Part shown: in pieces, positions 21,406 through 31,579 of the stretch
Layout of the letters: every line of letters starts with the position of its first letter
Numbering within the stretch: the first letter of the stretch is position 1
Origin: Cellvibrio sp. KY-YJ-3
GTDB lineage: Bacteria > Pseudomonadota > Gammaproteobacteria > Pseudomonadales > Cellvibrionaceae
Length of the DNA: 64,000 nucleotides
Direction of reading: 5' to 3'
NCBI RefSeq assembly: GCF_008806955.1
Contig: NZ_CP031727.1
Coordinates: forward strand, 3,920,001-3,984,000
The notes under the pieces: generated by a model
What the model was told of the DNA's origin: nothing
What the model saw: only the letters and a program-made list of their open reading frames with translations
Database searches by the model: none
Position numbers and translations under genes: made by a program

Positions 21406-24213
21406 ATGAATCCTGTCAGCAAAAATAAACACAGCAATATTAAATCTGATGTCTGGCGCCTGATTTTTATCCCCTCGTTTATCATCATTATTCTCATCGC
21501 CACCAGCCTGACCTATTTGTGTATCTCGCAAATTAATAAATTTATCGATTTACGCGGGAGCTTGCTTGCACAAAAGACTGCGCACCTGCTGCACAAACCC
21601 ATCCTTGAAAACAATGCCGAATTAATCCAGCACATTTTGGATGCCTCGATTGAAGAACCTTATATACGTGCAATACGCGCTTACCATGCAGATGCCAAAC
21701 AACATTTTCATAGCGGCCCACAATTTATGGGGGGCGATGATGCAAGTGCCCCGAGTATGGATGCTCCCACCGAATACCGTACCTATCGCACCCTGCGTTT
21801 TTCTCACCCACTGGTCAGTCGCGACAATACCAATCCCATCGGCTGGGTTGAGCTGGAATTATTAACCGCACCGTTTGCGGTGGTGCGCTACGAAGCCATC
21901 GTACTCACTATTGCCATCACTATTTTATGTTTGATTATCGGCGCTTACTTTGCGATCTCACTCTACTACCGTATTACTGAACCATTGGAACACATCAATA
22001 ATGTGGTGCAGGGCTTGGCGCGCGGTCGACTCAATGAGCGGGTTGAGCAACAACACTCGCGCGAGTTTTTAGGGCTTGCTGAATCAATCAATACCATGGC
22101 GGATTACATGGAAGCGGCGCAAGCGGATATGCAATCGCATATCGACCACGCGATTGAAGACCTGCGCGAAACATTGGAAACCATTGAAATTCAAAACGTG
22201 GAATTGGACCTTGCGCGCAAAGAAGCCTTGGAAGCCAGCCGAGTGAAATCCGAATTCCTTGCCAATACCAGCCATGAAATTCGCACGCCGCTCAATGGCA
22301 TTTTAGGGTTTATCAACCTTGCGTTAAAAACGGACCTTAATGAACAGCAGCGCGAATATATGGAAACGATTCGCGACTCTGCGCAAAACCTGTTGACTGT
22401 GATTAACGGTATTCTCGATTTCTCCAAGATTGAGTCCGGTAAGCTCACACTGGATTACGCACCGCTGCCGATTCGCCACTCCATCGATGAAGTGCTACAT
22501 ATTTTTGCACCGGATGCCCACGATAAAAATTTGGAATTGATAAATTATGTAGAGCGCTGCATCCCTAAAAACTTATTGGGTGATGCATTACGCTTTAAAC
22601 AAGTGCTATCCAATTTGGTGAGCAATGCTATCAAATACAGTACGTCAGGTAACATCATCATTGATGTCAGTATTTTGCAGCGTCAGGAAACACAAATCAC
22701 GCTCAAGATCTGTGTAAGCGATGAAGGCATAGGGCTGTCGCGCGAAGAGCAGGAGCAATTGTTTAGCCCCTTTATTCAAGCCGATTCCTCCAGCAGTCGC
22801 GAGCACGAAGGCACCGGACTTGGCCTCGCGATTTGCAAAGGTTTGGTAGAGCGCATGAACGGCGAAATAGGCGTAGTGAGCGAGCCAGATAAGGGTTCCA
22901 CCTTTTGGTTTACGGCACGCCTTGGCATAGACAAACGCCAACCTGCCCCCAATCAATTGGCCAACCTGAGCGAATATCGCATTTTGTTGTGTGGCGAAAA
23001 TCCCGCATCCATCAAACAATTAAATAACTTATTGCACGAGTGGAATGCCAATACGCAGAGCATTCCCGCCATACATGACTGCTTCCCTATGCTGCGCAGT
23101 GCCCGCGATGAACATAAAAGTTTTGATTTGTTGATTTTGGATATCCCACCCAACGAGCGCAAAATCCCACCCATTTTATTAAATAATCTCGCTGAGCAAC
23201 TGCATACTGAATTTAACTGCACACTCATTGCCTGCTGCACCACAGCGCATCAACGATTGTTCCGCTCCTATGCAGAAAAATCCCGCGTATTATTTATTAA
23301 CAAACCTACATCCTATGATGCACTGCTGCAAACGCTCGGGCGACAACTGGATTTGCACATTAAAGATCTGCGCGAGCAGGATGACGAAGAAGCGCTGCGC
23401 CCTAGCGCCAGCGTGTTATTGGTGGATGATAATCCGGCCAATTTGCAGTTGGCTTCAGAATTATTGCGCGGCTTAAATACTCAGGTAGTGCAAGCAAACA
23501 GCGGCAAGCAAGCGATTGAAGCCTGCAGCGAACACGAATTCGATGTGATTTTTATGGACATCCAAATGCCCGGCATGGATGGCATGGAAGCGACACGCCA
23601 TATTCGCGCACTCGAACAAGGTAAACGTCGCACGCCAATTATTGCGCTAACAGCACATACCATTACTGAGCAAAAAGCGGAACTATTAATTGCGGGCATG
23701 GATGACTGCATCAGTAAACCCGTCAACGAATCACAACTGGCGCACATTATTAATCGCTGGGCCACGCTTACCGGCAAAAAAGAAGTCGTCATCCAGATCG
23801 AAGAAAAAAGCACTAACAAACCAGGAATTCCCACAGAGGATCACACTGGCTCAGTAGATATAAACCTGTGCTTAAAACTCGCCAACAATAAACCGGCGCT
23901 GGCACGCGACATGTTAAGTATGCTGTTGGCGGGATTAGAAAGTGAAAAACAACAAATTAATGATGCTCTTAACAACGGTGATTTTGATGAGGCTGGGGAA
24001 TTGATTCACCGTCTCTATGGCAGTAGCTGTTATTGCGGCGTGCCCCGGTTAAAGCACATCAGTGGTCTACTGGATAAATTATTTCAAAGCACACAATACG
24101 AACAGGCACGCGATGCAATTCCCGCACTGAATCACGCATTGGATGATTTAATTCGCTGGGGAACCAATAAAGATATAGACGCGCTTTTTGGTTTGGAGAA
24201 AACACTCGCCTGA
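21406..24213 (+). CDS. gacS: Hybrid sensor histidine kinase GacS/BarA
   Basis: A 935-residue tripartite hybrid kinase. It has two transmembrane segments (about 20-45 and 160-185) around a periplasmic loop, HAMP (ITEPLEHINNVVQGLARGRL), HisKA with phospho-acceptor H290 in SHEIRTPLNG, HATPase with intact N box and GTGLGLAI, a receiver-like segment lacking the acidic pocket, a true receiver with D718 in FMDIQMPGMDG, and an HPt domain with H868 in LIHRLYGSSCYCGVPRLK. This is the GacS/BarA layout, controlling GacA and the Rsm/Csr small RNAs. The frame is open from 21205 but ATG 21406 gives the family start. Confidence 0.93.
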   Translation: MNPVSKNKHSNIKSDVWRLIFIPSFIIIILIATSLTYLCISQINKFIDLRGSLLAQKTAHLLHKPILENNAELIQHILDASIEEPYIRAIRAYHADAKQHFHSGPQFMGGDDASAPSMDAPTEYRTYRTLRFSHPLVSRDNTNPIGWVELELLTAPFAVVRYEAIVLTIAITILCLIIGAYFAISLYYRITEPLEHINNVVQGLARGRLNERVEQQHSREFLGLAESINTMADYMEAAQADMQSHIDHAIEDLRETLETIEIQNVELDLARKEALEASRVKSEFLANTSHEIRTPLNGILGFINLALKTDLNEQQREYMETIRDSAQNLLTVINGILDFSKIESGKLTLDYAPLPIRHSIDEVLHIFAPDAHDKNLELINYVERCIPKNLLGDALRFKQVLSNLVSNAIKYSTSGNIIIDVSILQRQETQITLKICVSDEGIGLSREEQEQLFSPFIQADSSSSREHEGTGLGLAICKGLVERMNGEIGVVSEPDKGSTFWFTARLGIDKRQPAPNQLANLSEYRILLCGENPASIKQLNNLLHEWNANTQSIPAIHDCFPMLRSARDEHKSFDLLILDIPPNERKIPPILLNNLAEQLHTEFNCTLIACCTTAHQRLFRSYAEKSRVLFINKPTSYDALLQTLGRQLDLHIKDLREQDDEEALRPSASVLLVDDNPANLQLASELLRGLNTQVVQANSGKQAIEACSEHEFDVIFMDIQMPGMDGMEATRHIRALEQGKRRTPIIALTAHTITEQKAELLIAGMDDCISKPVNESQLAHIINRWATLTGKKEVVIQIEEKSTNKPGIPTEDHTGSVDINLCLKLANNKPALARDMLSMLLAGLESEKQQINDALNNGDFDEAGELIHRLYGSSCYCGVPRLKHISGLLDKLFQSTQYEQARDAIPALNHALDDLIRWGTNKDIDALFGLEKTLA

Positions 24214-24248
24214 TCAATTCAGACAGCATTCTGACCTGTAGTCACCTG

Positions 24249-24264
24249 ACCGCTACGCGGTTTT
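24249..24264 (+). terminator. Short hairpin after gacS
   Basis: ACCGC, loop TAC, GCGGT followed by TTTA. The 5-bp stem is short and touches the recO stop codon; it is a weak candidate terminator for gacS. Confidence 0.3.
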
Positions 24265-24976
24265 ACTCTGTAGGCTTGTGCTGAACAAATAATTCGCGAC
24301 TATTGAGTGGACGACTACCAAGCAGTGGTTTGAGTAAGCGTCGCGCTAGTTGTTTGGCAGTAAGGCGAGTGATAGAGCTGGAATAGTCACCGACAGCAAT
24401 TGCCAATAGCGCTTCACCTTTTAGTAAAAAGTGTTCAGGAATATCAGGAGCCGCACTAAAAAAACCCTCTTGAATATGACACTCATACCACCCTTCCGGC
24501 ACTATAGCGCAATGGTTACGTGCATCCTGGGTGAAATCCAAGCCATAACCCAACTCCTCCAGCAATCTAAATTCAAAGGCACGCAACAAGGGCTCTATAT
24601 CCTCACCCATTTGGAGCGCCTGCAAACTATGCTCATAAGCATGATAAATGCCATTATGGCTATCCATCTCTGGCAACAAACGCACCAGTAATTCATTCAG
24701 GTAAAAACCCGAATACAAGTGATTCGCCGTGAGTGAGAGGAAAAGGTTGTCCGATTCAAAACTAGTCAGCAACTTCATATCCGTTTTGCCCTGCCATGAT
24801 ACGAGCAGACGGCTAAAAGGATTGAGCAGTTGACGCTTGGGGGTTTTATTTTTACGCACACCACGCGCTACAGCGGTGACACGCCCATAATCGGGCGTGA
24901 GCAAATCGATAAGCAAACTGGTATCGCGATAGGGACGCGTGTGAAGGATATATGCGAGCTGCAGATCAACACGCAT
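24263..24976 (-). CDS. recO: DNA repair protein RecO
   Basis: A 237-residue RecO: N-terminal OB fold (LQLAYILHTRPYRDTSLLIDLLTPDYGRVTAVARGVR) and a C-terminal helical part. It mediates RecA loading onto SSB-coated single strands in the RecFOR pathway. It follows era by 9 bp in the usual rnc-era-recO order. pdxJ, which often follows recO, is not present; gacS faces it instead. Confidence 0.95.
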   Translation of the reverse strand: MRVDLQLAYILHTRPYRDTSLLIDLLTPDYGRVTAVARGVRKNKTPKRQLLNPFSRLLVSWQGKTDMKLLTSFESDNLFLSLTANHLYSGFYLNELLVRLLPEMDSHNGIYHAYEHSLQALQMGEDIEPLLRAFEFRLLEELGYGLDFTQDARNHCAIVPEGWYECHIQEGFFSAAPDIPEHFLLKGEALLAIAVGDYSSSITRLTAKQLARRLLKPLLGSRPLNSRELFVQHKPTE

Positions 24977-24985
24977 AAGCAGGCG

Positions 24986-25906
24986 TTAAAACTCGTTATA
25001 ACCGAGACTGCGCAAGGCGCGCTCATCATCTGACCAACCGGATTTTACCTTGACCCACAATTTGAGCATGACTTTCATCTCAAATAGCTTTTCCATATCA
25101 ACACGCGCTTCGGTGCCGATTAATTTGATACGTGCACCCTTATCGCCAATCAGAATTTTTTTCTGGCCGTCGCGCTCCACCAAAATAAGCGCAGAGATAT
25201 TGAGCAAATTACCTTCTTGTTTGAACTCTTCAATCTCAACTGCCATTTCATAGGGCAATTCATCGCCCAATTGACGGGTAATTTTTTCACGCACAATTTC
25301 TGCCGCCATAAAGCGCGAGCTGCGATCGGTAATCTGGTCATCCGGGTACATATGCACACCTTCGGGCAAACGCTCGGTGATCAGCGCCTGCAAACGATCC
25401 AAATTGGTATTGCGCAGCGCAGACATGGGTACAATTTCCGCGACGTTGAGTTTTTCTGACAGGGTTTGCAAGTGAGGAAGAAGGCTTTCTTTGTCTTCAA
25501 TTTGATCCACTTTGTTAACGGCCAAAATAATCGGGCAAGGCAAGTGCTGCAATTTTTCAGCAACCGCTTCATCCTCTTCCGTCCAGATAAAACGATCCAC
25601 AACAAACACCACTACATCGACATCTTTTATCGCGCTGGTGGCCGCTTTGTTCATGTAACGGTTAATCGCTTTCTGTTGCCCAAGGTGCATGCCAGGAGTA
25701 TCGACAAAAATAATCTGTACATCGCCTTCGGTTTTAATTCCCACCACCGCATTACGCGTTGTTTGTGGTTTGCGCGAGGTAATACTGATTTTTTGCCCAA
25801 GTATATGATTGAGCAATGTCGACTTACCCACATTAGGACGACCGACAATGGCGACATAACCGCAGCGACTGGCCGATGAATGTTCTGTATCTGAAGTGAA
25901 GGTCAT
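24986..25906 (-). CDS. era: GTPase Era
   Basis: A 306-residue Era with a Ras-like GTPase domain (G1 GRPNVGKS at residues 22-29, G3 DTPGMH, G4 NKVD) and a C-terminal KH domain ([19 protein letters not shown] at the end). It binds the 3' end of 16S rRNA and assists 30S assembly. It sits between rnc and recO in the conserved lep-rnc-era-recO operon. Confidence 0.97.
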   Translation of the reverse strand: MTFTSDTEHSSASRCGYVAIVGRPNVGKSTLLNHILGQKISITSRKPQTTRNAVVGIKTEGDVQIIFVDTPGMHLGQQKAINRYMNKAATSAIKDVDVVVFVVDRFIWTEEDEAVAEKLQHLPCPIILAVNKVDQIEDKESLLPHLQTLSEKLNVAEIVPMSALRNTNLDRLQALITERLPEGVHMYPDDQITDRSSRFMAAEIVREKITRQLGDELPYEMAVEIEEFKQEGNLLNISALILVERDGQKKILIGDKGARIKLIGTEARVDMEKLFEMKVMLKLWVKVKSGWSDDERALRSLGYNEF

Positions 25907-25961
25907 AGAATTACTAAATAAGGGGTTAGTTGTAAAAAAGCGCGTAGGTGAACAGGAAGAA

Positions 25962-26642
25962 TCAATGGATTTTTAATTGCGCTAACATTAACGCAGCTGC
26001 TTGTTTTTCGGCTTCACGGCGGTTTGATGCTATAGCGCGGGTCGGTTGTTTAGCGAGCACAACGCGGCATTCAATAGTAAACACCTGAGCATGTCCTTCA
26101 CCACCTACTTCAGCAACTACGTATTCAGGCAAGGGTTGGCGCTGTGACTGCAAATATTCCTGCAAACGGGATTTGGAGTCTTTAGCGCTGGTATTTGCGC
26201 TCAACTCATTGAGCCGTGGAGCAAACCAGGTGAGCACTCGCTCGCGGCAAAGATCCAGACCGCTCTCCAAATAGATTGCACCAATAATAGCTTCTACACT
26301 ATCGGCCAAAATGGAATCGCGGCTCTTGCCACCGGACTTAAGTTCACCTTCACCTAAAATCAGGCAATCACCCAACTCAAACTCTCGCGCCAATAAGGCA
26401 AGTGTATCGCCCTTTACAATTTGTGAGCGCAAGCGACTTAACTGACCTTCACGCGCCTCGGGCAAACGTGTAAATAAAGCTTCACCAATAATAAAATTCA
26501 GAATGGAGTCGCCCAGGAATTCAAGGCGTTCATTATTGGTAGCGCCGTAACTGCGATGGGTTAGCGCCAGCTGTAACTGGCGCTGGTCTTTAAAAGAGTA
26601 GCCGAGACGTTGTTCAAGGCGTTGGTATTTAAGTGTTAACAC
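25962..26642 (-). CDS. rnc: Ribonuclease III
   Basis: A 226-residue RNase III. The signature [10 protein letters not shown] is at residues 37-46, followed by the second acidic cluster ([17 protein letters not shown]) and a C-terminal double-stranded RNA-binding domain ([18 protein letters not shown]). It processes rRNA precursors and double-stranded mRNA. The start codon is GTG, three bases after the preceding stop codon, suggesting translational coupling. Confidence 0.97.
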   Translation of the reverse strand: MLTLKYQRLEQRLGYSFKDQRQLQLALTHRSYGATNNERLEFLGDSILNFIIGEALFTRLPEAREGQLSRLRSQIVKGDTLALLAREFELGDCLILGEGELKSGGKSRDSILADSVEAIIGAIYLESGLDLCRERVLTWFAPRLNELSANTSAKDSKSRLQEYLQSQRQPLPEYVVAEVGGEGHAQVFTIECRVVLAKQPTRAIASNRREAEKQAAALMLAQLKIH

Positions 26643-26645
26643 AAG

Positions 26646-27074
26646 TTATTTGGTCGCTGTAGCAGGCTTACAACATTGACCGGGACGGGAGCTGTCCAGA
26701 TGATTTTGGAAACTCAACACCAAATCAATATTATAAAAAAGAGGAACACGGGTTTCGTAGTCAATTGTAATCAGCAGGTCTTCACTACGACGGTCAATTT
26801 TGATGTTTTTGGTCGGACCTTCACTGCGTACATTGTTGATCATATAAAAATTACCGAGCTTCTTTTTAATTTCAGCATCGGTCATTTGTTCTACTTTTTC
26901 GCCACCCGTTTCCAGCGAACGTAAGGCGGATTCAACGTAACGATTCTCCGCGTAGAGCGGGACCACTTTAAATGCAAACAACAAAAAGAAACCAGCAACC
27001 GCAATCACCAGCGCCCACTGCAACATACCTAAACCGCGCTGGCGTTTAATCGTTTTATATTGATTGGCTCGCAT
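26646..27074 (-). CDS. DUF4845 membrane protein
   Basis: A 142-residue protein with a basic N-terminus (RANQYKTIKRQRGLG), one transmembrane helix at about 17-38 (MLQWALVIAVAGFFLLFAFKV) and a periplasmic domain. DUF4845 proteins occupy this exact place between lepB and rnc in many gamma- and betaproteobacteria. The N-terminus (RGLGMLQW...) resembles a pilin-like segment. No function is established. Confidence 0.88.
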   Translation of the reverse strand: MRANQYKTIKRQRGLGMLQWALVIAVAGFFLLFAFKVVPLYAENRYVESALRSLETGGEKVEQMTDAEIKKKLGNFYMINNVRSEGPTKNIKIDRRSEDLLITIDYETRVPLFYNIDLVLSFQNHLDSSRPGQCCKPATATK

Positions 27075-27107
27075 CAGGTTTAACTCCGGAGTTGAAAGGA
27101 TAATAAA

Positions 27108-27959
27108 TTATTGAATTACGCCCGCACGATCAAACGAGGGAATACTGAAGAACGAATCCCAATGCATCCAGACTGCAAAGGCTTTACCCACAATCGCGTC
27201 TTCCGACACCATACCCCATTCACGACTATCCAAGCTGTTATCGCGATTATCACCCATCATAAAGTAGTGCCCCGCCGGTACTACCCATGAACCCTGCATG
27301 CTTAACCGGCTGGGCCTTAGATATTTATGGGTGGTGAATGTCTTATCGTCAATTTTTTCGCTCGTCATTTTCAACACTGGTGCGCCGGCAGGCAACTGAG
27401 CGATGAGCTTTTCTTCCACAACCGTGCCATTAATAGTTAGCTGATGATTGTTGTAAGTGATGTGATCCCCGGGGATACCGATCACCCGCTTAATATAGTA
27501 TGTCTCTGGCGCATGGGGAGGAAAGAACACCATCACATCGCCACGCTGCGGTTTACCGATGGGGATTATTTCTTTATTTAATACCGGTGCGCGCACGCCA
27601 TAAGCGAATTTATTCACCAGAATAAAATCGCCTACTTCCAAGGTCGGAATCATGGAGCCGGAGGGAATTTGAAAAGGCTCAACCAAAAACGAACGCAGAA
27701 AGAAAACAATAAACAGTACCGGAAAAAACGATTTGGAATACTCAACCAGCATCGGCTCTTTGGCAGCAACCGCTTTGGCCTCCTCGTAAGCAGTTTTTTG
27801 CTGCTCGGATTCCAACACCATACCGCCAAATTGTTTTTCAACAGCCGCCACTTTTTGCTTGCGCGGGCGAGATAACACCAAGGCATCAAACAACCACACC
27901 AGACCAGTAATCAATACCGCGAGCGTGAGGATCAGAGGAAGGTTAATACTGCTCATCAA
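27108..27959 (-). CDS. lepB: Signal peptidase I
   Basis: A 283-residue type I signal peptidase. Two membrane segments at the N-terminus (about 8-26 and 78-96) flank a short cytoplasmic loop, then the periplasmic catalytic domain has the nucleophile Ser in PSGSMIPTL and general-base Lys in YYIKRVIG, plus box E GDNRDNSLDSREWG. It cleaves Sec and Tat signal peptides. It is co-directional with lepA, 47 bp downstream of it. Confidence 0.97.
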   Translation of the reverse strand: MMSSINLPLILTLAVLITGLVWLFDALVLSRPRKQKVAAVEKQFGGMVLESEQQKTAYEEAKAVAAKEPMLVEYSKSFFPVLFIVFFLRSFLVEPFQIPSGSMIPTLEVGDFILVNKFAYGVRAPVLNKEIIPIGKPQRGDVMVFFPPHAPETYYIKRVIGIPGDHITYNNHQLTINGTVVEEKLIAQLPAGAPVLKMTSEKIDDKTFTTHKYLRPSRLSMQGSWVVPAGHYFMMGDNRDNSLDSREWGMVSEDAIVGKAFAVWMHWDSFFSIPSFDRAGVIQ

Positions 27960-28006
27960 GTTTCCTTAGTGGGTTATTGGTCTGCGATGACTATTATCGA
28001 TATTTA

Positions 28007-29806
28007 CTAGCTATCAATTTTCAGTACAGCAAAGAAAGCGGCTTGCGGAATTTCAACACTGCCCACTTGCTTCATGCGCTTCTTACCGGCTTTTTGTTTT
28101 TCCAACAGCTTTTTCTTACGCGTAGCATCGCCACCGTAACACTTGGCGGTTACATCTTTACGCAAGGCTTTCACCGTTGAACGCGCAACGATTTGTCCAC
28201 CAATAGCGGCCTGGATCGCAACGTCATACATCTGACGCGGAATCAGCTCTTTCATTTTCTCGGTGAGTGAACGGCCCATACTGTGGGCTTTATCGCGATG
28301 CACAATAATCGCCAAAGCATCAACTTTTTCACTGTTGATCAATACGTCCAAACGCACGAGACTCGCGGCCTGGAAGCGAATAAAACTATAATCCAACGAG
28401 GCATAACCACGACTCACTGATTTCAGTCGGTCAAAGAAATCGGTGACCACTTCATTCATCGGCAACTCATAGCGCACGCGCACTTGGGAACCGGTGAACT
28501 GTAAATCTTTCTGCACGCCGCGCTTTTCGATACACAGGGTGATCACGTTACCCAAATGTTCTTGCGGCACGAGGATGTTGGCTTCAACAATCGGCTCACG
28601 CATTTCTTCGATAGAACCCGGATCCGGCAATTTGGATGGGTTATCAACAAAGATCACTTCGCCACCACGCTTCACCACCTCAAATACTACCGTTGGCGCG
28701 GTAGTAATCAGGTCGAGATCGTATTCACGCTCCAAACGCTCCTGAATGATCTCCATGTGCAACATGCCCAGGAAGCCAACACGGAAACCAAAACCCAGCG
28801 CATCTGAACTTTCGGGTTCGTAAAACAAGGAAGCATCGTTCAATGTCAGCTTAGCCAAGGCTTCGCGGAAGTCTTCGAAGTCGTCGGAGCTGATCGGGAA
28901 CATACCGGCATAAACTTGCGGCTTGATCTTCTGGAAACCTTCCAGTGCTTCAACGTCAGGAGTTTGCGCATGAGTGATGGTATCGCCTACAGGTGCGCCA
29001 TGAATGTCTTTGATACCAGCAACCACAAAGCCTACTTCACCGGCTTTAAGTTCTTTTAACTGGGTAGGTTTGGGGCTGAATACGCCCACACCGTCAACAA
29101 TCTGCGCTTTGCCGATGGTTTTGGTAATGATTTTGTCTTTCAGGCGCAGGGTGCCCTGCTTTACGCGTACCAATGAGACAACGCCTAGGTAGTTGTCGAA
29201 CCAGGAATCGATAATCAATGCTTGCAGCGGTGCATCCACATCGCCAACCGGTGGCGGGACCAAGCGCACCAACTCTTCCAGCACGTCTTCCATGCCTAAG
29301 CCGGACTTGGCCGAGCAGCGCACGGCTTCTGTGGCATCAATGCCGATAATGTCTTCAATTTCCTGAGCAACGCGGTCTGGCTCTGCCTGCGGCAAATCCA
29401 TTTTGTTCAAGACCGGAATTACTTCCAGGCCCTGCTCGATGGCGGTGTAGCAGTTGGCAACTGACTGGGCTTCTACACCCTGCCCGGCATCCACAACCAG
29501 CAACGCACCTTCACAAGCCGCCAACGAGCGGGATACTTCATAGGTGAAGTCCACATGGCCGGGGGTATCAATGAAGTTGAGCTGGTAGGTTTTGCCATCG
29601 CGCGCACTGTAGTAAAGCGTCACGCTGTGGGCTTTGATAGTGATACCACGTTCGCGCTCCAAGTCCATGGAATCAAGCACTTGCGCTTCCATTTCACGGT
29701 CACTCAGGCCACCGCACATCTGGATGAAGCGGTCGGCGATGGTGGATTTTCCGTGGTCAATGTGGGCGATGATGGAAAAGTTACGGATATGGCTCAGGTC
29801 AGTCAC
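28007..29806 (-). CDS. lepA: Elongation factor 4 (LepA)
   Basis: A 599-residue translational GTPase with G1 AHIDHGKS, G3 DTPGH and G4 NKMD, EF-G-like domains II, III and V, and the LepA-specific C-terminal domain ending in [16 protein letters not shown]. It back-translocates ribosomes or assists 30S biogenesis. The start is GTG and no strong ribosome site is visible. It heads the lepA-lepB-DUF4845-rnc-era-recO run, behind mucD. Confidence 0.97.
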   Translation of the reverse strand: MTDLSHIRNFSIIAHIDHGKSTIADRFIQMCGGLSDREMEAQVLDSMDLERERGITIKAHSVTLYYSARDGKTYQLNFIDTPGHVDFTYEVSRSLAACEGALLVVDAGQGVEAQSVANCYTAIEQGLEVIPVLNKMDLPQAEPDRVAQEIEDIIGIDATEAVRCSAKSGLGMEDVLEELVRLVPPPVGDVDAPLQALIIDSWFDNYLGVVSLVRVKQGTLRLKDKIITKTIGKAQIVDGVGVFSPKPTQLKELKAGEVGFVVAGIKDIHGAPVGDTITHAQTPDVEALEGFQKIKPQVYAGMFPISSDDFEDFREALAKLTLNDASLFYEPESSDALGFGFRVGFLGMLHMEIIQERLEREYDLDLITTAPTVVFEVVKRGGEVIFVDNPSKLPDPGSIEEMREPIVEANILVPQEHLGNVITLCIEKRGVQKDLQFTGSQVRVRYELPMNEVVTDFFDRLKSVSRGYASLDYSFIRFQAASLVRLDVLINSEKVDALAIIVHRDKAHSMGRSLTEKMKELIPRQMYDVAIQAAIGGQIVARSTVKALRKDVTAKCYGGDATRKKKLLEKQKAGKKRMKQVGSVEIPQAAFFAVLKIDS

Positions 29807-29993
29807 AGGCGCTTAACTACTTTAAGATGATTAAAAAGATGAACCCCAACCAGGTTGGGACATGAAAAGAATGGGCGGCATTCTAGCCTATTTGCAGGGT
29901 GGGTGCTACGCGACCACTGGACGAGCCGTGACTTATGTTAAACCGCTGCCGGGCGCCGTTATTCGCCCGACAGAGGTAGGCAACCGCCAAGGT

Positions 29994-31412
29994 TTATTTG
30001 ATGATAATTGACCTGAATACCGGGCGATTTTCGCGATAGAAGCGAATCGCTTGCGGTTCATTTTTAGGCAAACCTTTAACAATTTTGGCGTAATCACCCG
30101 TGGATTTGATATCGCTAAATGCCAACTGGGTAATGATATCCCCAACCTGCAATCCGGCTTCTGCCGCAGGGCTGCCCGCTTTTACCTGCTGCACCACTAC
30201 CCCGGCCTCAGCGCCACGGCGCTGGGTACGATCCAAAGGTGCAACAATCAAGCCCAAACTATCCACTGTATTTTGGACAGGTGCTGATGCAGGGCGGCTC
30301 GCGGCTTCCTGAGGCGATACCGGCAAAATACCCACAGTAACGTTAAGTGACTGCTGTTTACCCTTGCGCATAATTACCACTGGCACTTTGGATTTTGGCG
30401 CAGTGCGCCCGACCAAATAGGGCAAATCGCTGGATGTATTTACCGCCTGGCCGTTGAATTTAATGATCAGGTCACCGGCTTCCAAGCCCGATTTGGCCGC
30501 GGGACCGTCGGGGTCAACCTCACTGATGAGGGCACCTATCGGCTTGTCCATCCCCAGCGAACTGGCGAGGTTTTTATCCACATCCTGAATCATCACCCCC
30601 AACCAACCGCGATCCACCCGGCCTTTATCTTTCAACTGGGCAACCACATCGATAGCCAATGACGCCGGAATCGCAAAGGACAAACCGACCGAACCACCAC
30701 TGGGTGAGTAGATCTGGGAGTTAATACCCACTACCTCGCCATCCATATTAAATAGCGGGCCACCGGAGTTGCCGGGGTTGATGGCAACATCCGTTTGGAT
30801 AAACGGCACATAATTGCTCTCGCTATGCGCCGAGGGAATGCTGCGCCCGATAGCACTGACAATGCCAGCGCTGGCCGAGTAGTCCAAACCAAAAGGCGAA
30901 CCAATCGCCACCACCCACTGACCTACTTTCAAGGTTTCGTCTTTTGCCAAGGCCAGGGTCGGTAAATTTTTAGCATCGATTTTAAGTAGCGCCAAATCCG
31001 AGCGTTCGTCGCTACCGACCAACGTCGCGCTGTACTCGCGCTGGTCATTTAGGATCACGGTGATACTGTCCATTTTGTCGACCACATGGTCATTGGTCAG
31101 CACATAGCCATCGGCAGAAATAATAAAACCAGACCCCAATGAACCGCGATCACGCGGCGCTTGGCGGCGCTCCAACAGTTCGCGGAAAATATCTGGCAAG
31201 CCTTGCATATCAGGTGGTAAGGCGCGCTGGGGTTCAACAGCCAGACCTTTAGACACAGCGGTAATTTTTACCACCGCCGGTGAATGCTGCTCAATAAGCT
31301 GGGTGAAATCCGGCAACTCCGCCGCCTGACTCACCAACGAAACAACACTGATACTCGCGATTGCAATAACTGTTTTGATGCCGGACGCCCATTTGGCAGT
31401 CAATGTGTGCAT
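29994..31412 (-). CDS. mucD: Periplasmic serine protease DegP/MucD
   Basis: A 472-residue HtrA protease. A signal peptide ends near AAELPDF; the catalytic triad lies in TNDHVVD (His), SDLALLKI (Asp) and GNSGGPLF (Ser), and two PDZ domains follow. It degrades or refolds misfolded envelope proteins. ATG 31412 with AAGGAG upstream is preferred over an in-frame upstream start at 31496. In Pseudomonas mucD follows algU-mucABC; here the gene upstream is motY. Confidence 0.95.
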   Translation of the reverse strand: MHTLTAKWASGIKTVIAIASISVVSLVSQAAELPDFTQLIEQHSPAVVKITAVSKGLAVEPQRALPPDMQGLPDIFRELLERRQAPRDRGSLGSGFIISADGYVLTNDHVVDKMDSITVILNDQREYSATLVGSDERSDLALLKIDAKNLPTLALAKDETLKVGQWVVAIGSPFGLDYSASAGIVSAIGRSIPSAHSESNYVPFIQTDVAINPGNSGGPLFNMDGEVVGINSQIYSPSGGSVGLSFAIPASLAIDVVAQLKDKGRVDRGWLGVMIQDVDKNLASSLGMDKPIGALISEVDPDGPAAKSGLEAGDLIIKFNGQAVNTSSDLPYLVGRTAPKSKVPVVIMRKGKQQSLNVTVGILPVSPQEAASRPASAPVQNTVDSLGLIVAPLDRTQRRGAEAGVVVQQVKAGSPAAEAGLQVGDIITQLAFSDIKSTGDYAKIVKGLPKNEPQAIRFYRENRPVFRSIIIK

Positions 31413-31579
31413 GGATGGCTCCTTAGATAAAATGAATTCAGGTCGCAAAGACACTGGCTCGCACATTGAGACTAATGGCAGATAAAATAATTCCAACCCG
31501 ATCCTGAAAACCGGGTTAAGAATGATTTGGGAATTGTGGTTAAAAAATGCAAGTCCGCGCGCAGCGAGGTGAGGAAAAA

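Noticed and set aside
31495-31517. AACCCG...CGGGTT pairing between motY and mucD
   Set aside because: The 6-bp stem with an 11-base loop and a scattered T-tract is too weak to call a terminator.
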